Assembly (NCBI RefSeq): GCF_003710825.1 | Contig: NZ_RHHQ01000012.1 | Location: 248,001 to 312,000 of the forward strand | DNA: 64,000 bases | Origin: Brevibacillus fluminis | GTDB taxonomy: Bacteria > Bacillota > Bacilli > Brevibacillales > Brevibacillaceae | Direction of reading: 5' to 3' | Shown here: positions 35,377-45,021 of the stretch, in pieces | How positions within the stretch are numbered: position 1 is the first letter of the stretch | Layout: every line of letters starts with the position of its first letter | Notes under the pieces: generated by a model | Database searches by the model: none | What the model saw: the letters and a program-made list of their open reading frames with translations, nothing else | Told to the model about the DNA's origin: nothing | Position numbers and translations under genes: made by a program

Positions 35377-36521
35377 CCAGCTATGACACAGCCGTGATCG
35401 GCGGCGGCGTGATCGGCAGCTCAATTGCCTATCATCTCGCCAAATGCGGACAAAAGGTGATTTTGTTGGAAAAAGGCAGGCTCGCTGAAGGAGCATCCAG
35501 TGCTGCGGCGGGGATGCTGGGCGCCCAAGCGGAGGAGCCGCAATCGGAAGCGTTTTTCAATCTGGCGTGTAAAAGCAGAGAAATGTTCCGAGCGATCGCC
35601 GGTGAACTGAAGGAATGCTCGGGAATCGACATCGGCCTAGTTTCCAAAGGAACGTTGAAAGTGGCGATGACAGAGGAGCAAGCCGTACATCACAAACGGT
35701 TGGCTTCCATTCATCGCCAGCATGGCGAGCAGGCGGAGTGGCTGGACGTGGCCGCGGCACGAGCGATGGAGCCCAATTTGTCCGCCCGAATTTGTGGAGG
35801 CTTGTACATCGAAAAAGACGGACACGTCCAAGCCCCCGAACTTTCGCTGGCGTTCGCCAAAGCAGCGGCCGTCTTGGGTACGGTCGTTCGGGAACATACG
35901 GCTGCAACGCATATTTTGCGTGAAAATGGCGTGGTTGCTGGCGTAGAGACGGAGGAAGGGCTGATTCGCTGCGACCATGCGGTAGTGGCGACGGGGGCGA
36001 GTGGAAGCGAAGTGGCAGCATTAACTGGCATCCACGTGCCGGTGTATCCGGTAAAAGGCGAATGTTTTTCCGTCACCACGAATGCGCCCTTGCTAACCCG
36101 AACGGTGTTTGCTGACGGGTGCTACCTCGTGCCAAAGGCCGCGGGGCGCATCGTGGTGGGGGCGACGACGATAGAAGGGTCCTTTGACCGGTCTGTCAGT
36201 CTCGCCGGAATCGCGGGGTTGTTGGCACAAGCCCAATCGCTTGTTCCGGCAATCGCAGATGCGCAATGGGAAAAGGCTTGGGCCGGTCTGCGACCGCAGA
36301 CGCGCGACGGGCTCCCGTATATCGGCGAGGTGCCGGATTGCAAAAAGCTTTATGTTGCCGCAGGCCACTACCGTAACGGCGTGCTGCTCAGCCCCATCAC
36401 GGGTGAAGCAATTGCCGCCCTCATTTTGGGGAGAACACCTCGCGTATCCATCGAAGCGTTCCGCTTGGACCGGGAGACTTGTAGCCGAGCTAATGCAGAC
36501 AAGGAGGGTGATGTAATGTGA
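35373..36521 (+). CDS. thiO: glycine oxidase ThiO
   Basis: 382 residues from the ATG at 35373 (AAGGAGG upstream). N-terminal FAD dinucleotide motif VIGGGVIGSS, the DAO-family motif ASSAAAGMLGAQ, and the C-terminal GHYRNGVLLSP flavin contact. It oxidises glycine to dehydroglycine for thiazole formation. Overlaps both tenI and thiS by four bases. Confidence 0.92.
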   Translation: MTSYDTAVIGGGVIGSSIAYHLAKCGQKVILLEKGRLAEGASSAAAGMLGAQAEEPQSEAFFNLACKSREMFRAIAGELKECSGIDIGLVSKGTLKVAMTEEQAVHHKRLASIHRQHGEQAEWLDVAAARAMEPNLSARICGGLYIEKDGHVQAPELSLAFAKAAAVLGTVVREHTAATHILRENGVVAGVETEEGLIRCDHAVVATGASGSEVAALTGIHVPVYPVKGECFSVTTNAPLLTRTVFADGCYLVPKAAGRIVVGATTIEGSFDRSVSLAGIAGLLAQAQSLVPAIADAQWEKAWAGLRPQTRDGLPYIGEVPDCKKLYVAAGHYRNGVLLSPITGEAIAALILGRTPRVSIEAFRLDRETCSRANADKEGDVM

Positions 36522-36721
36522 ATCTGATCATCAATGGCAAAGCATGCGAGGTTCCAGACCGAATCGGGACGATTCAGCATTTGCTCGAACATTTTCATCT
36601 GGATCAAAAGGTTGTCATCGTGGAGCTGAATCAAACGATTCTCGATAAGGCGACGCGGGCTGAAACAAGTATTACCGACGGAGATCGAATCGAAATCGTA
36701 CATTTTGTGGGAGGCGGTTGA
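36518..36721 (+). CDS. thiS: sulfur carrier protein ThiS
   Basis: 67 residues, GTG start overlapping the thiO stop (GTGA). Ubiquitin-like fold ending in the required Gly-Gly (HFVGGG), which ThiF adenylates and which is then thiocarboxylated. Confidence 0.93.
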   Translation: MNLIINGKACEVPDRIGTIQHLLEHFHLDQKVVIVELNQTILDKATRAETSITDGDRIEIVHFVGGG

Positions 36722-36724
36722 ACT

Positions 36725-37492
36725 ATGTTAACAATCGGAACGAAAAAATTTTCCTCGCGCTTGCTGCTGGGAACGGGCAAGTTCCCTTCGTTTGAAATCC
36801 AAAAGGAAGCGGTCGCTGTTTCGGAGGCGCAAATCTTGACGTTCGCGGTCCGGCGCATGAACATTTTTGAACCGTCACAGCCGAATTTCCTGGACCTGCT
36901 GGATCTTTCGAAATACACGCTATTGCCTAACACGGCCGGCGCGAAAACGGCAGAGGAAGCTGTGCGCATCGCCAAGCTGGCGAAAGCGTCCGGGCTTTGC
37001 GACATGATCAAGGTGGAAGTGATCGGTGATATGAAGACGCTGCTGCCCGATCCAATCGAAACGCTGAGAGCTTCCGAAATGCTGCTGGAGGAAGGCTTCA
37101 CGGTCCTGACGTATACCTCGGACGATGTGATGCTGGCCAAACGACTGCAGGAATTGGGTGTGCATGCGGTCATGCCTGGAGCCTCGCCGATCGGCTCCGG
37201 TCAAGGCATCGTCAATCCGCTCAACATAAGCCTGATCATTGAGCAAGCGACGGTTCCGATCATCGTGGACGCGGGCATCGGTTCCCCGGCTGATGCGGCG
37301 CTTGCCATGGAGCTTGGGGCTGATGGCGTGCTGTTGAACACGGCGGTATCAGGCGCAAAGGACCCGGTGAAGATGGCACTTGCGATGAAGCTGGCGATCG
37401 AGGCCGGACGCCTTGGTTTTGAAGCGGGGCGGATTGAGAAGAAGCGGTATGCGTTAGCAAGCAGTCCACTCGAAGGGATGAGCCGGCTGTGA
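36725..37492 (+). CDS. thiG: thiazole synthase ThiG
   Basis: 255 residues. Schiff-base Lys in MIKVEV near 99, and the phosphate-binding motif [20 protein letters not shown] near 178-197. Condenses deoxyxylulose phosphate, dehydroglycine and ThiS-thiocarboxylate. Starts 3 bp after thiS and overlaps thiF by four bases. Confidence 0.94.
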   Translation: MLTIGTKKFSSRLLLGTGKFPSFEIQKEAVAVSEAQILTFAVRRMNIFEPSQPNFLDLLDLSKYTLLPNTAGAKTAEEAVRIAKLAKASGLCDMIKVEVIGDMKTLLPDPIETLRASEMLLEEGFTVLTYTSDDVMLAKRLQELGVHAVMPGASPIGSGQGIVNPLNISLIIEQATVPIIVDAGIGSPADAALAMELGADGVLLNTAVSGAKDPVKMALAMKLAIEAGRLGFEAGRIEKKRYALASSPLEGMSRL

Positions 37493-38508
37493 CGGGACGT
37501 TATTCGCGGCAGGAGCTTTTCACCCCGATCGGCACAGCGGGGCAAAGCTTGCTGGGGCAAAAGCATGTGCTGATCATCGGGGCGGGAGCGTTGGGCACTG
37601 GGAGCGCCGAATCGCTGGTCAGAGCCGGAGTGGGCACGTTGACCATCGTGGACCGCGATTACGTCGAATGGAGCAACCTGCAGCGGCAGCAGCTGTACAG
37701 CGAAGACGATGCCGCAAAGCGTTTGCCCAAAGCTGTGGCGGCCCAAAAACGGCTGAACCAGCTCAATTCGGACGTGCGCGTAAATGCGCTGGTGATGGAC
37801 GTGACAACCGCCGAAATTCACACGCTTTTGGCCGGGGTTGACCTCATCGTCGATGCTACTGACAATTTCGACACGCGGATGCTGCTCAACGACGCTGCCC
37901 AAAAATACGGCAAGCCGTGGATTTACGGCGCTTGCGTCGGGAGCTACGGCATTACGTTTACGATTGTGCCAGGACGAACGCCATGCCTCGGATGCCTAAT
38001 GGAGCAAGTCCCGCTGAACGGGCCGACATGCGATACGGCAGGCATTATCGCGCCTGCCGTACAAATGGTCGTGGCGTATCAGGTGGCGGAAGCGCTCAAA
38101 ATTTTGGTTGGCGATCACCACTCGCTTCACGGCAAGCTGATTTCCTTCAATTTGTGGACCAATGAGTATGCGGGCTTGCACGTGAACGCGTTGAAACGGG
38201 AGGATTGCCCTTCCTGCGGGCAAAATGCTTCATACCCTTATTTGCAGCAAACGAACCAGCCGCAGACGACGATTCTTTGTGGACGAGATACGGTCCAAAT
38301 CCGCCCGCGCGCTGTCGGCGTACGCGATCTGGCACAAATCGCCCAACAGCTGTCGCACCAGGGAATCGAAGTCCGAGCCAATCCGTATCTTCTGTCATGC
38401 ACGATCGGTGAAAATCGAATCGTTTTGTTTCAAGACGGTCGGGCGCTAGTACACGGGACTCATGATAAGAGTGAGGCAAAATCACTGTATCATCGTTTTT
38501 TCGGCTAG
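37489..38508 (+). CDS. thiF: ThiF/MoeB/HesA-type adenylyltransferase
   Basis: 339 residues, GTG start coupled to the thiG stop. ATP-binding [19 protein letters not shown], catalytic Asp in DATDNFDTR, and two zinc-binding Cys pairs (CLGC, CPSC). A C-terminal extension of ~80 residues may be a rhodanese-like or regulatory add-on. Activates ThiS. No terminator is obvious directly after it. Confidence 0.9.
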   Translation: MTGRYSRQELFTPIGTAGQSLLGQKHVLIIGAGALGTGSAESLVRAGVGTLTIVDRDYVEWSNLQRQQLYSEDDAAKRLPKAVAAQKRLNQLNSDVRVNALVMDVTTAEIHTLLAGVDLIVDATDNFDTRMLLNDAAQKYGKPWIYGACVGSYGITFTIVPGRTPCLGCLMEQVPLNGPTCDTAGIIAPAVQMVVAYQVAEALKILVGDHHSLHGKLISFNLWTNEYAGLHVNALKREDCPSCGQNASYPYLQQTNQPQTTILCGRDTVQIRPRAVGVRDLAQIAQQLSHQGIEVRANPYLLSCTIGENRIVLFQDGRALVHGTHDKSEAKSLYHRFFG

Positions 38509-38641
38509 GCTGCGCGTGCTTCACCAGTTCGCCAAACGTTTGGACACCTTCATCATTTCGCTGAAAAAACGGTTGCAGGAAGCAGGGATTGAAACCTTTT
38601 CTACACTGGTCCGCGAAAGCTGGGAGACGGCAAAAAAATAA
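38462..38641 (+). CDS. small open frame overlapping the thiF end, uncertain
   Basis: An ATG at 38462 (or GTG at 38516) opens a frame ending at 38641. The last ~40 residues (FAKRLDTFIISLKKRL...) look like a natural amphipathic helix, with sensible codon use outside thiF. No ribosome site is visible. It may be a small protein or the remnant of a larger gene. Confidence 0.3.
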   Translation: MIRVRQNHCIIVFSARLRVLHQFAKRLDTFIISLKKRLQEAGIETFSTLVRESWETAKK

Positions 38642-38704
38642 CCAAACCACAATCCTGCGAATAGGCTACAGTATCAAGCTTAGGGAAGGATTGAATCTCC
38701 GATT

Positions 38705-39328
38705 ATGCCGTTTCAATTGCCGACAGGAATCCAAACGAAGAGCATTACCTCGCCGCCGGGAACGACCGTGTATTATCCGCAGGTGACCGGACTTGCCAAT
38801 CGACGCGTGCAGGAGCGGATCAACGAGCAGATTTTGAGAGCAACCAGAGAATTAATTCATGCGCAGGCCCGATACCAGACATCCAGGCAGCCTGAGATGA
38901 TCGGGCATTACGAAATCAAAACGAATGAACGGGGCCTCTTGAGCCTGACGTTGACCAACTATGCGATTTCTCCTCATATGGCACACGGAGTGACGATGAT
39001 GAGATCGCTCACCTTCAATGTGAACACCGGCAAGCAATATGCTTTAAGCGACTTGTTCACGCCAGGCAGCAACTATGTTCAGGTTATTTCCGCCAACGTC
39101 GCGGCGCAGATCCAGAAGCGCAATATTCCGCTGCTCGCCCCGTTTCAAGGCATCGGCCCCAATCAAGATTACTATTTGGCGGATAAATCGGTCGTCATCT
39201 ATTTCCCACCGTATACGATTAGTCCCGGTTATGTCGGATTTCCGATGTTCCCGATCTCGGTGTACGACCTGACGGATATGGTTCCTGACACAAGCCCGAT
39301 CTCTATTCTTGCTGCCGATATTTCCTGA
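38705..39328 (+). CDS. DUF4163/DUF3298 domain protein (RsiV-like fold)
   Basis: 207 residues. The N-terminal half (VYYPQVTGLANRRVQERIN) matches DUF4163 and the C-terminal half (VNTGKQYALSDLFTPGSNYV, YTISPGYVGFP) matches DUF3298. In RsiV this pair binds lysozyme, but here there is no membrane anchor or obvious signal peptide. Role unknown. AAGGA lies about 14 nt upstream, a poor spacing. Confidence 0.78.
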   Translation: MPFQLPTGIQTKSITSPPGTTVYYPQVTGLANRRVQERINEQILRATRELIHAQARYQTSRQPEMIGHYEIKTNERGLLSLTLTNYAISPHMAHGVTMMRSLTFNVNTGKQYALSDLFTPGSNYVQVISANVAAQIQKRNIPLLAPFQGIGPNQDYYLADKSVVIYFPPYTISPGYVGFPMFPISVYDLTDMVPDTSPISILAADIS

Positions 39329-39350
39329 TATCAGCGTGTAAGAAAATAGC

Positions 39351-39390
39351 AAAACAGGCGATCTGATTGGCTCAGATCGCCTGTTTTTTT
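39351..39390. terminator. bidirectional terminator
   Basis: A perfect 16-bp stem from AAAACAGGCGATCTGA with a 5-nt loop, A's on one side and eight T's on the other; it serves the DUF3298 gene and the convergent exporter. Confidence 0.93.
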
Positions 39391-39400
39391 TGCATTGCAC

Positions 39401-40885
39401 TTAGGCAGATTCCGCTGTCGGTTCTGCTTCTGGCTGTTGTGGCACCGCTCGTCTCAGGAAAAACGAGATGATGAGGCCTGCAACCACTAGTCCGAAGGCA
39501 AGCAGAAATGCGCTTTTCATCCCTGAAATCAAAGCAAGCACCTCGACGGGAGCACCCTCGCTGCCGCCTTGAGGATGCTGCAGGTACTGCTTCTGGCCGG
39601 TCGTCATGACGGTGACCAAAAGCGCAGTACCGACGGCTCCCGCCACTTGCTGGAGCGTACTGATGATCGCCGTGCCGTGCGGATACAACGGCGGAGGCAG
39701 CTCATTCAACGCGTTGGTCATGACAGGCATCATCAGCATCGAGATGCCGAGCATCAAGAGCGTATTCCAAACCATGATCGTAATGTACGAGGTGGCGAGC
39801 GTAATGTAGGCAAATTGCCACAGCGTGTTGGCGATCAGCACAAGCCCGACGACGGCAAGCCATTTGGCACCGAACTTGTCAAACAATCTTCCGGTGATCG
39901 GCGACATGATACCCATCACGATACCGCCGGGGAGCATGATCAGACCAGCTTCCAGCGGGGTGTAGCCAAGCGCGTTTTGCAAAAAGATCGGCAGGAGCAT
40001 CATGGCAGAGAACATCGCCATCATGACGATGATCATGATCATCGTGGATATGCGGAAGATGCGGTAGGTAAATGTCCGCAGATTGAGTAAAGGCTGCGGG
40101 ATGGAAAGCTGTCTCCAAATGAACAATCCAAGCGACAGGGCGCCGACCACGATCGGCACCAGAACGCTGCTGCTCCTCCAGCCGCCCTGCGGATCGCCCG
40201 CACTGCTGAACCCGTAGACGATTCCGCCGAAGCCGAGCGTCGAGAGCAGAAGCGAAGGCAGATCAATCCGCGGCTTCGACGTTTCCGTTACATTTTTCAG
40301 CTTGGCATAGGCGATGACTATGACGAACAGCGCGATTGGCAGGATGCTGTAAAACAGCACGCGCCAGCTATAATGCTCCACGATGATGCCAGACAAGGTT
40401 GGCCCGATCGCTGGTGCAAAGGTAATGACGATACCGATCGTCCCCATCGCTTGACCGCGTTTTTCGAGCGCCACTGTCGCGAACACCACGTTGGTCAAGA
40501 GCGGGAAGAGCAACCCGGTCCCCGAAGCTTGCAGCGTTCTGCCGAGCAGGAGCATGCCGAAGTTGGGAGAGATTGCGGCAACTAACGTTCCGATCGTAAA
40601 CAAACCCATCGCAGAGAGGAACAAGCCTCTCGTCGTGAACCGCTGGATCAAAAAGGCGGTGACGGGAATCAGCACGCCGATCACCAGCAAATAACCGGTC
40701 GACAGCCATTGTGCGGTGCTGGGAGAAATGCCGATGTCTCCCATGATTTTGGATAACGCCACATTGAGGAGCGTTTCGTTGAGGATGGCGACAAACACGC
40801 CGAGAATCATCACCAGGACGACGAAAAAATTCCCTTTGCTTCCGAACGTCCCTCCTGTATCCTTCGTTTCCATTTGCATACTCAA
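39401..40885 (-). CDS. DHA2-family multidrug MFS exporter (LmrB/EmrB-like)
   Basis: 494 residues, 14 predicted helices. Motif C region (GIVITFAPAIGPTLSGIIVE) typical of antiporters, and the EmrB-type motif SPSTAQWLSTGYLLVIGVLI near helix 2. TTG start at 40885 with GGGAGG 9 nt upstream; an ATG two codons later is possible. Exports hydrophobic drugs in exchange for protons; substrate unknown. No regulator is adjacent. Confidence 0.9.
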   Translation of the reverse strand: MSMQMETKDTGGTFGSKGNFFVVLVMILGVFVAILNETLLNVALSKIMGDIGISPSTAQWLSTGYLLVIGVLIPVTAFLIQRFTTRGLFLSAMGLFTIGTLVAAISPNFGMLLLGRTLQASGTGLLFPLLTNVVFATVALEKRGQAMGTIGIVITFAPAIGPTLSGIIVEHYSWRVLFYSILPIALFVIVIAYAKLKNVTETSKPRIDLPSLLLSTLGFGGIVYGFSSAGDPQGGWRSSSVLVPIVVGALSLGLFIWRQLSIPQPLLNLRTFTYRIFRISTMIMIIVMMAMFSAMMLLPIFLQNALGYTPLEAGLIMLPGGIVMGIMSPITGRLFDKFGAKWLAVVGLVLIANTLWQFAYITLATSYITIMVWNTLLMLGISMLMMPVMTNALNELPPPLYPHGTAIISTLQQVAGAVGTALLVTVMTTGQKQYLQHPQGGSEGAPVEVLALISGMKSAFLLAFGLVVAGLIISFFLRRAVPQQPEAEPTAESA

Positions 40886-41361
40886 ATCAGTGTTCCTCCC
40901 TTACAAGGTCGCAACATGATTGCGACCATATGTGCGTGATTCATAATTTCACTTTTCCTATTCTAGCCCAAAATCGCAGCGAATGGTTTCTTTTCAATTG
41001 CGAAGTTGCCGATTTCAGCACATTCATGGGAATTTTTTACTGCCAAGTTTCCCAAATGCAAGAATATGCCTCTCTCTTTTGAGAAGTGAGCGCTTTCAAC
41101 GGAAAACAGGGAAATTAGATGTTCCAATTATTGTAAATGAGAATAGTGACGTTCCGATAAAAGGGTTCATAACTGTTTGTGATGCTGGTACAAAAGTTGC
41201 TACGGCTCTATATGGGCGCGAGCGCGGCATAGCCGGGCAGGTCGACTCAAAAATGCGAAGGGAAGTGGAATCTCAATTGAAACGGATTCGGGTAGCAACA
41301 GTAGTAGGGTGCATGGTAGGAAGCAAACAAAAACAATATTCCAGTGAAGGAGGACGACGAT
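40886..41361. other. 476-bp regulatory gap with sigma-54 promoter
   Basis: Between the exporter and the dehydrogenase operon lies mostly AT-richer DNA. It contains the sigma-54 promoter match at 41186 and a dyad TTGAGAAG/CTTTCAA (41079-41099) about 90-100 bp before it, a plausible activator site. A long open frame crosses the region, but its use as promoter DNA argues against coding. Confidence 0.6.
41186..41201 (+). promoter_or_regulatory. sigma-54 promoter of the dehydrogenase/PotD operon
   Basis: TGGTAC-AAAAG-TTGCT matches the -24/-12 consensus (TGGCAC-N5-TTGCW) at all key bases, including GG and GC at the right distance. Its two boxes are identical to those of the promoters at 49206 and 49491. 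Confidence 0.8.
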
Positions 41362-42561
41362 CTGAGTTTTGCGATGGTCATTTTAGGTATTGGTGGAGTA
41401 GGTCAAGTTTGTGCGAGGGAAGCGGTCAAGCGTGAGTATGTAACCCAACTTGTTTTGGCGGATCTTTTTCCGGCAGCTGCTGAGCGATTGGCAGAACAGC
41501 TGCGCGAACAAACGAAGGCGACGATTGAGGTCGTGAAAGCAGATGCGAGCGATGCAAACAGCATGGCTGCGATTCTCGGTGCTGCGGACGTTTGCGTCTA
41601 TGCGGGTTTGCCCGAATATAATTTTCAAGTGATGCAGGCGTGCCTTGAGACAGGGACGTCTTATATTGATTTGGCCGCAGACGGCCCCGGTTCCAGCTAC
41701 CAGCTGGAGCAATTGGCATGGGATGAACGATTTAAACAGGCAGGCCTCCTCGGCATCATGGGGATGGGCTGCGACCCTGGCTTTACCAACATCGCGGCGC
41801 GTTATGCCGCAGATCAGATGGACCGCATCACACGCATCTCTGTGCTTGATGGGGACAAATCGACGGTTGATATCGACGGGTATTGCGCTTATTTCAGCCC
41901 GGCTACGGCGATCAAAGAGTGCCTCGGCAATCCGAATTACTGGACGCCGCAAACAGGCGAATGCTTCGATTGGGAGCCGCTTTCTAACAAGGAGCGCATC
42001 CAGTTTCCGGAGCCGGTCGGCTGGCTCGATTGCTACAATGTCGAGCATGAGGAAGTCGCTACGCTCGGCACTTCGATCGGCAAGGGCTGCGAGTATGTCG
42101 ATTTCAAGTACGCGCTGTCCGAGGATTTCGTCACGATGCTTCGCGTGATCCAAAAGCTCGGCTTGGCCAGCGAAGAGCCAGTGGAGTCAGGTGGGCAATC
42201 GGTGGTGCCACTTGATCTCGTCGTGCGCGCAATGCCCAAGCCCGCGGAATTGGCTGGGAAAATACACGGACACTCCTGCATCGGCACCCTCGTGCATGGT
42301 ACAAAGGGCGATCGGGCGGTAGAGATGTTCGTCTATTCCCTGATCAGCCACGATGAGGTGTATGCCGAGCACGGGTCACAAGCGACCGTCTGGCAAACCG
42401 GTGTACCGCCGATCGTAGCCGTGGACATGATGGCCGAAGGGCTTTTGACTCGTACTGGCTGCATTCCGCCGGAGATGATCGATCCCGTTCCTTTCCTGGA
42501 ACGATTACGAGCGAGAGGAATGAGATGGGACGTAATTATGAAAACAAGTCCACTTGTGTAA
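41362..42561 (+). CDS. saccharopine dehydrogenase-like oxidoreductase, copy 1
   Basis: N-terminal Rossmann motif VILGIGGVGQVCAREAV, then the conserved GCDPGFTNIAARYA and a C-terminal catalytic domain; about 399 residues. GAAGGAGG ends 8 nt before a CTG at 41362, while the first ATG (41374) is 20 nt away and a GTG at 41344 lies before the site, so a CTG start is likely. Very similar along its length to the protein at 43767. The family includes saccharopine, carboxynorspermidine and carboxyspermidine dehydrogenases. The PotD-like gene between the copies points to polyamine-type substrates, by inference. Confidence 0.83.
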   Translation: MSFAMVILGIGGVGQVCAREAVKREYVTQLVLADLFPAAAERLAEQLREQTKATIEVVKADASDANSMAAILGAADVCVYAGLPEYNFQVMQACLETGTSYIDLAADGPGSSYQLEQLAWDERFKQAGLLGIMGMGCDPGFTNIAARYAADQMDRITRISVLDGDKSTVDIDGYCAYFSPATAIKECLGNPNYWTPQTGECFDWEPLSNKERIQFPEPVGWLDCYNVEHEEVATLGTSIGKGCEYVDFKYALSEDFVTMLRVIQKLGLASEEPVESGGQSVVPLDLVVRAMPKPAELAGKIHGHSCIGTLVHGTKGDRAVEMFVYSLISHDEVYAEHGSQATVWQTGVPPIVAVDMMAEGLLTRTGCIPPEMIDPVPFLERLRARGMRWDVIMKTSPLV

Positions 42562-42650
42562 GCTGGCTTGAACGATAAATCGCTGTAACCAAAAAGAGAA
42601 GAAATAGAGAGAGAAACCGGTGCTTTCCGCATATGACGTGGAGGGTAACG

Positions 42651-43745
42651 ATGGGGGTTATGATACGTTCGTATCAATTGAAACGGCAGCATCGCTTGTG
42701 GGCCGCCCTGATAGTGGGGATATCCTTCTTGCTGCTGTCCGCATGCAGCCAGACGCCGGCTGCCACGAATGGACAAAAGCCAGGTGGCGAGGTTGTTTTC
42801 TCCAATTGGTCCGATTTCACACCGGAGACGATGCTGAAAAACTTTGAGCAAGAAACGGGCATTAAAGTCAAATTCAGTACGTTTTCGTCCAATGAAGAGG
42901 TGTTGGCCAAGCTTTCTGCTGGTGGCTTGGGCAACTATGACTTGATCGTGGTGAGCGATTATACGGTGGATATTTTGCGTAAGCAGGGGATACTTGAAGA
43001 GATTGACAAGACGAACATCCCGAATTTCAAAAACCTGATCCCCTCGTTTTTGGATCAGGCGTTCGATCCCGGTAACAAATACTCGATTCCGTACATGGCT
43101 GGCAACGTGATCATCGCCTACAACAAGAACACGGTCAAAAAGCCGATCACAGGCTATGCGGATCTGTGGGACCCGGAGTTCGTCAACAATCTGGTCGTTT
43201 TGGATGACCAGCGGACACTGATCGGCATCACCAACAAAATGCAGGGGAAATCGATGAACGATACGGACCCTGCCGTTTTGAAGAAGTCGCTTGACCTTTT
43301 GCTTGCGCTTAAGCCGAACATCAAGGCTTTTGATAGCGACAGTCCCAAAAACATGCTGATCAACGGCGAGGTGAAGGCGGGAATCGTCTGGGGAGCCGAG
43401 GCGGCGCTGGCCCGCAAAGACAACCCGTCGATCGTCACGGTCAATCCGAAGGAAGGCATGCAGCTGTGGATCGATAACCTGGTGATTCCAAAAGGTGCGC
43501 CGCACAAGCAAAATGCAGAGGCGTTCATCAATTTCATTCTGGAAGGTAAAAACAGCGCGGAGCTGACAAAAGCGTTTCCGTACATGCTGCCCAATTCAGC
43601 AGGCCTTGAACTGACAGACGACTCGATCAAAAATGATCCGGCCGTTTATCCGCCGGAAGAGGATAGGAAGAAGGGCGAGTATTTTATTGATGTCGGTGAT
43701 GCGACCACCGAACTGGACCGAATCTGGTCGCGATTCAAGCAATAA
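42651..43745 (+). CDS. PotD-like polyamine-binding lipoprotein without its own permease
   Basis: 364 residues from the ATG at 42651 (GGAGGG upstream). Lipobox LLLSAC (Cys about 33). Family 1/PotD solute-binding domain with VFSNWSDFTPETMLKNFEQE, YDLIVVSDYTVDILRKQG and a terminal AEAFINFILE. Spermidine/putrescine transporters normally come as potABCD, but no ATPase or permease gene is near. It lies between two dehydrogenase paralogues in one operon, so it could work with a distant transporter or as a sensor. Confidence 0.85.
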   Translation: MGVMIRSYQLKRQHRLWAALIVGISFLLLSACSQTPAATNGQKPGGEVVFSNWSDFTPETMLKNFEQETGIKVKFSTFSSNEEVLAKLSAGGLGNYDLIVVSDYTVDILRKQGILEEIDKTNIPNFKNLIPSFLDQAFDPGNKYSIPYMAGNVIIAYNKNTVKKPITGYADLWDPEFVNNLVVLDDQRTLIGITNKMQGKSMNDTDPAVLKKSLDLLLALKPNIKAFDSDSPKNMLINGEVKAGIVWGAEAALARKDNPSIVTVNPKEGMQLWIDNLVIPKGAPHKQNAEAFINFILEGKNSAELTKAFPYMLPNSAGLELTDDSIKNDPAVYPPEEDRKKGEYFIDVGDATTELDRIWSRFKQ

Positions 43746-43766
43746 AAATTGAAGGGGGACACACTC

Positions 43767-44981
43767 TTGCAGATGAATATCGCCATTGTGGGAGCAGGCG
43801 CAGTCGGGCACGTGGCTGCGATGGAAGCGATCAAAACGACCTATGTGAAAAAGTTGGTGGTGGCGGACATTTCGCCACAGGCAGCCGAGCATTTGGCCCA
43901 GAAGCTACGGGGAAAAACAACCATCGACATCGTGACGGCGCGGGTGGATGCGAGCGATACCGAAAGCGTGGCTGCGATTCTTAGTGACATCGACGTGCTG
44001 GTACACGCAGGGATCCCGCAATACAACTTCACGGTGATGGAAGCGTGCATCCGTACCAAAACCAACTATATCGATATGGCAGCCGATTCGCCGACATGGC
44101 TGTTGAAGCAGCTGGAATGGGACGACAGATTCAAGGCAGCAGGCATTCTCGGCATCATGGGGCTGGGCTGCGATCCGGGCTTCACCAACATTGCAGCCCG
44201 TTATGCCGTTGACCAGCTGGACACAGTGAAAAGCATCACCGTGCTGGACGGGGACAAATCTGTGGTCGACTACGAAGGTTTTTGCGCCTATTTCAGCCCG
44301 CAGACGGCGATCAAGGAATGCTTGGCCAAACCGAATTACTGGAGCAAAGAAGAGGGGATGCAGTTCGATGCCAAGCCGTTCACGCGTCAGGACGAGTATG
44401 AGTTTCCCGAGCCGATCGGCTGGCTCGACTGCTACCGCGTCGAGCATGAGGAGGTTGCGACGTTGGGCGAAACAATCGGGCGCGCAAAAGGCTGCGAGCT
44501 GGTCGAATTCATGTATGCGCTCCATCCCGACTATGTGAACACGCTGAAGGTGCTGAGCTATCTCGGCCTGGATGGTGACGAGCCGATCAAGGTGGATGGC
44601 ACTGATGTGATACCGCTCCACGTCGTCGTCACCTCGATGCCGAAGCCGCAGGACCTCGCGGGCAAAATCCACGGCTTTTCCTGCATCGGTACGGTCGTCA
44701 AAGGGATGAAGGATGGCGAATTGGTGGAGCTGTTCGTTTACTCGATGGTCAACCATGATGAAGTGTACTTGCGGATGAACACGCAGGCAACCGTATTTCA
44801 GACCGGTGTGCCGCCGATTGTCGCGATCGACATGATGGCAGAAGGGCTTTTGAACCAGACTGGCTGCATACCGCCGGAAATGATCGATCCGATCCCGTTT
44901 CTCGCGCGCCTTGAGACGCGTGGTATGAAATGGTATGTGAGCAAGAAAACGACGCCGGTGTATGAACGGATTGAAGCGTAA
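43767..44981 (+). CDS. saccharopine dehydrogenase-like oxidoreductase, copy 2
   Basis: 404 residues from the TTG at 43767 (GGGGG 8 nt upstream). NAD(P) motif IAIVGAGAVGHVAAMEAIK and the same internal landmarks as copy 1 (GLGCDPGFTNIAARYAVDQ, VGWLDCY-like IGWLDCY, CIPPEMIDP). The two copies differ mainly in the first 130 residues and the tail, suggesting a tandem duplication followed by specialisation. Ends at a terminator. Confidence 0.85.
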   Translation: MQMNIAIVGAGAVGHVAAMEAIKTTYVKKLVVADISPQAAEHLAQKLRGKTTIDIVTARVDASDTESVAAILSDIDVLVHAGIPQYNFTVMEACIRTKTNYIDMAADSPTWLLKQLEWDDRFKAAGILGIMGLGCDPGFTNIAARYAVDQLDTVKSITVLDGDKSVVDYEGFCAYFSPQTAIKECLAKPNYWSKEEGMQFDAKPFTRQDEYEFPEPIGWLDCYRVEHEEVATLGETIGRAKGCELVEFMYALHPDYVNTLKVLSYLGLDGDEPIKVDGTDVIPLHVVVTSMPKPQDLAGKIHGFSCIGTVVKGMKDGELVELFVYSMVNHDEVYLRMNTQATVFQTGVPPIVAIDMMAEGLLNQTGCIPPEMIDPIPFLARLETRGMKWYVSKKTTPVYERIEA

Positions 44982-44992
44982 GTGTAACCAAA

Positions 44993-45021
44993 GCCGTCAG
45001 GAAATTCCTGGCGGCCTTTTT
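44993..45021 (+). terminator. terminator of the dehydrogenase operon
   Basis: GCCGTCAGGA pairs with TCCTGGCGGC and runs into five T's. Confidence 0.88.

Noticed and set aside
40983..41435. 150-codon open frame before the dehydrogenase operon
   Set aside because: No ribosome site or known domain; it overlaps the sigma-54 promoter at 41186 and runs into the next gene out of frame. The middle (about 41110-41300) reads plausibly as protein, so a decayed gene is not fully excluded.
42333..43511. 392-codon minus-strand frame across the PotD-like gene
   Set aside because: Antisense shadow spanning two real genes, with His/Arg-rich composition.
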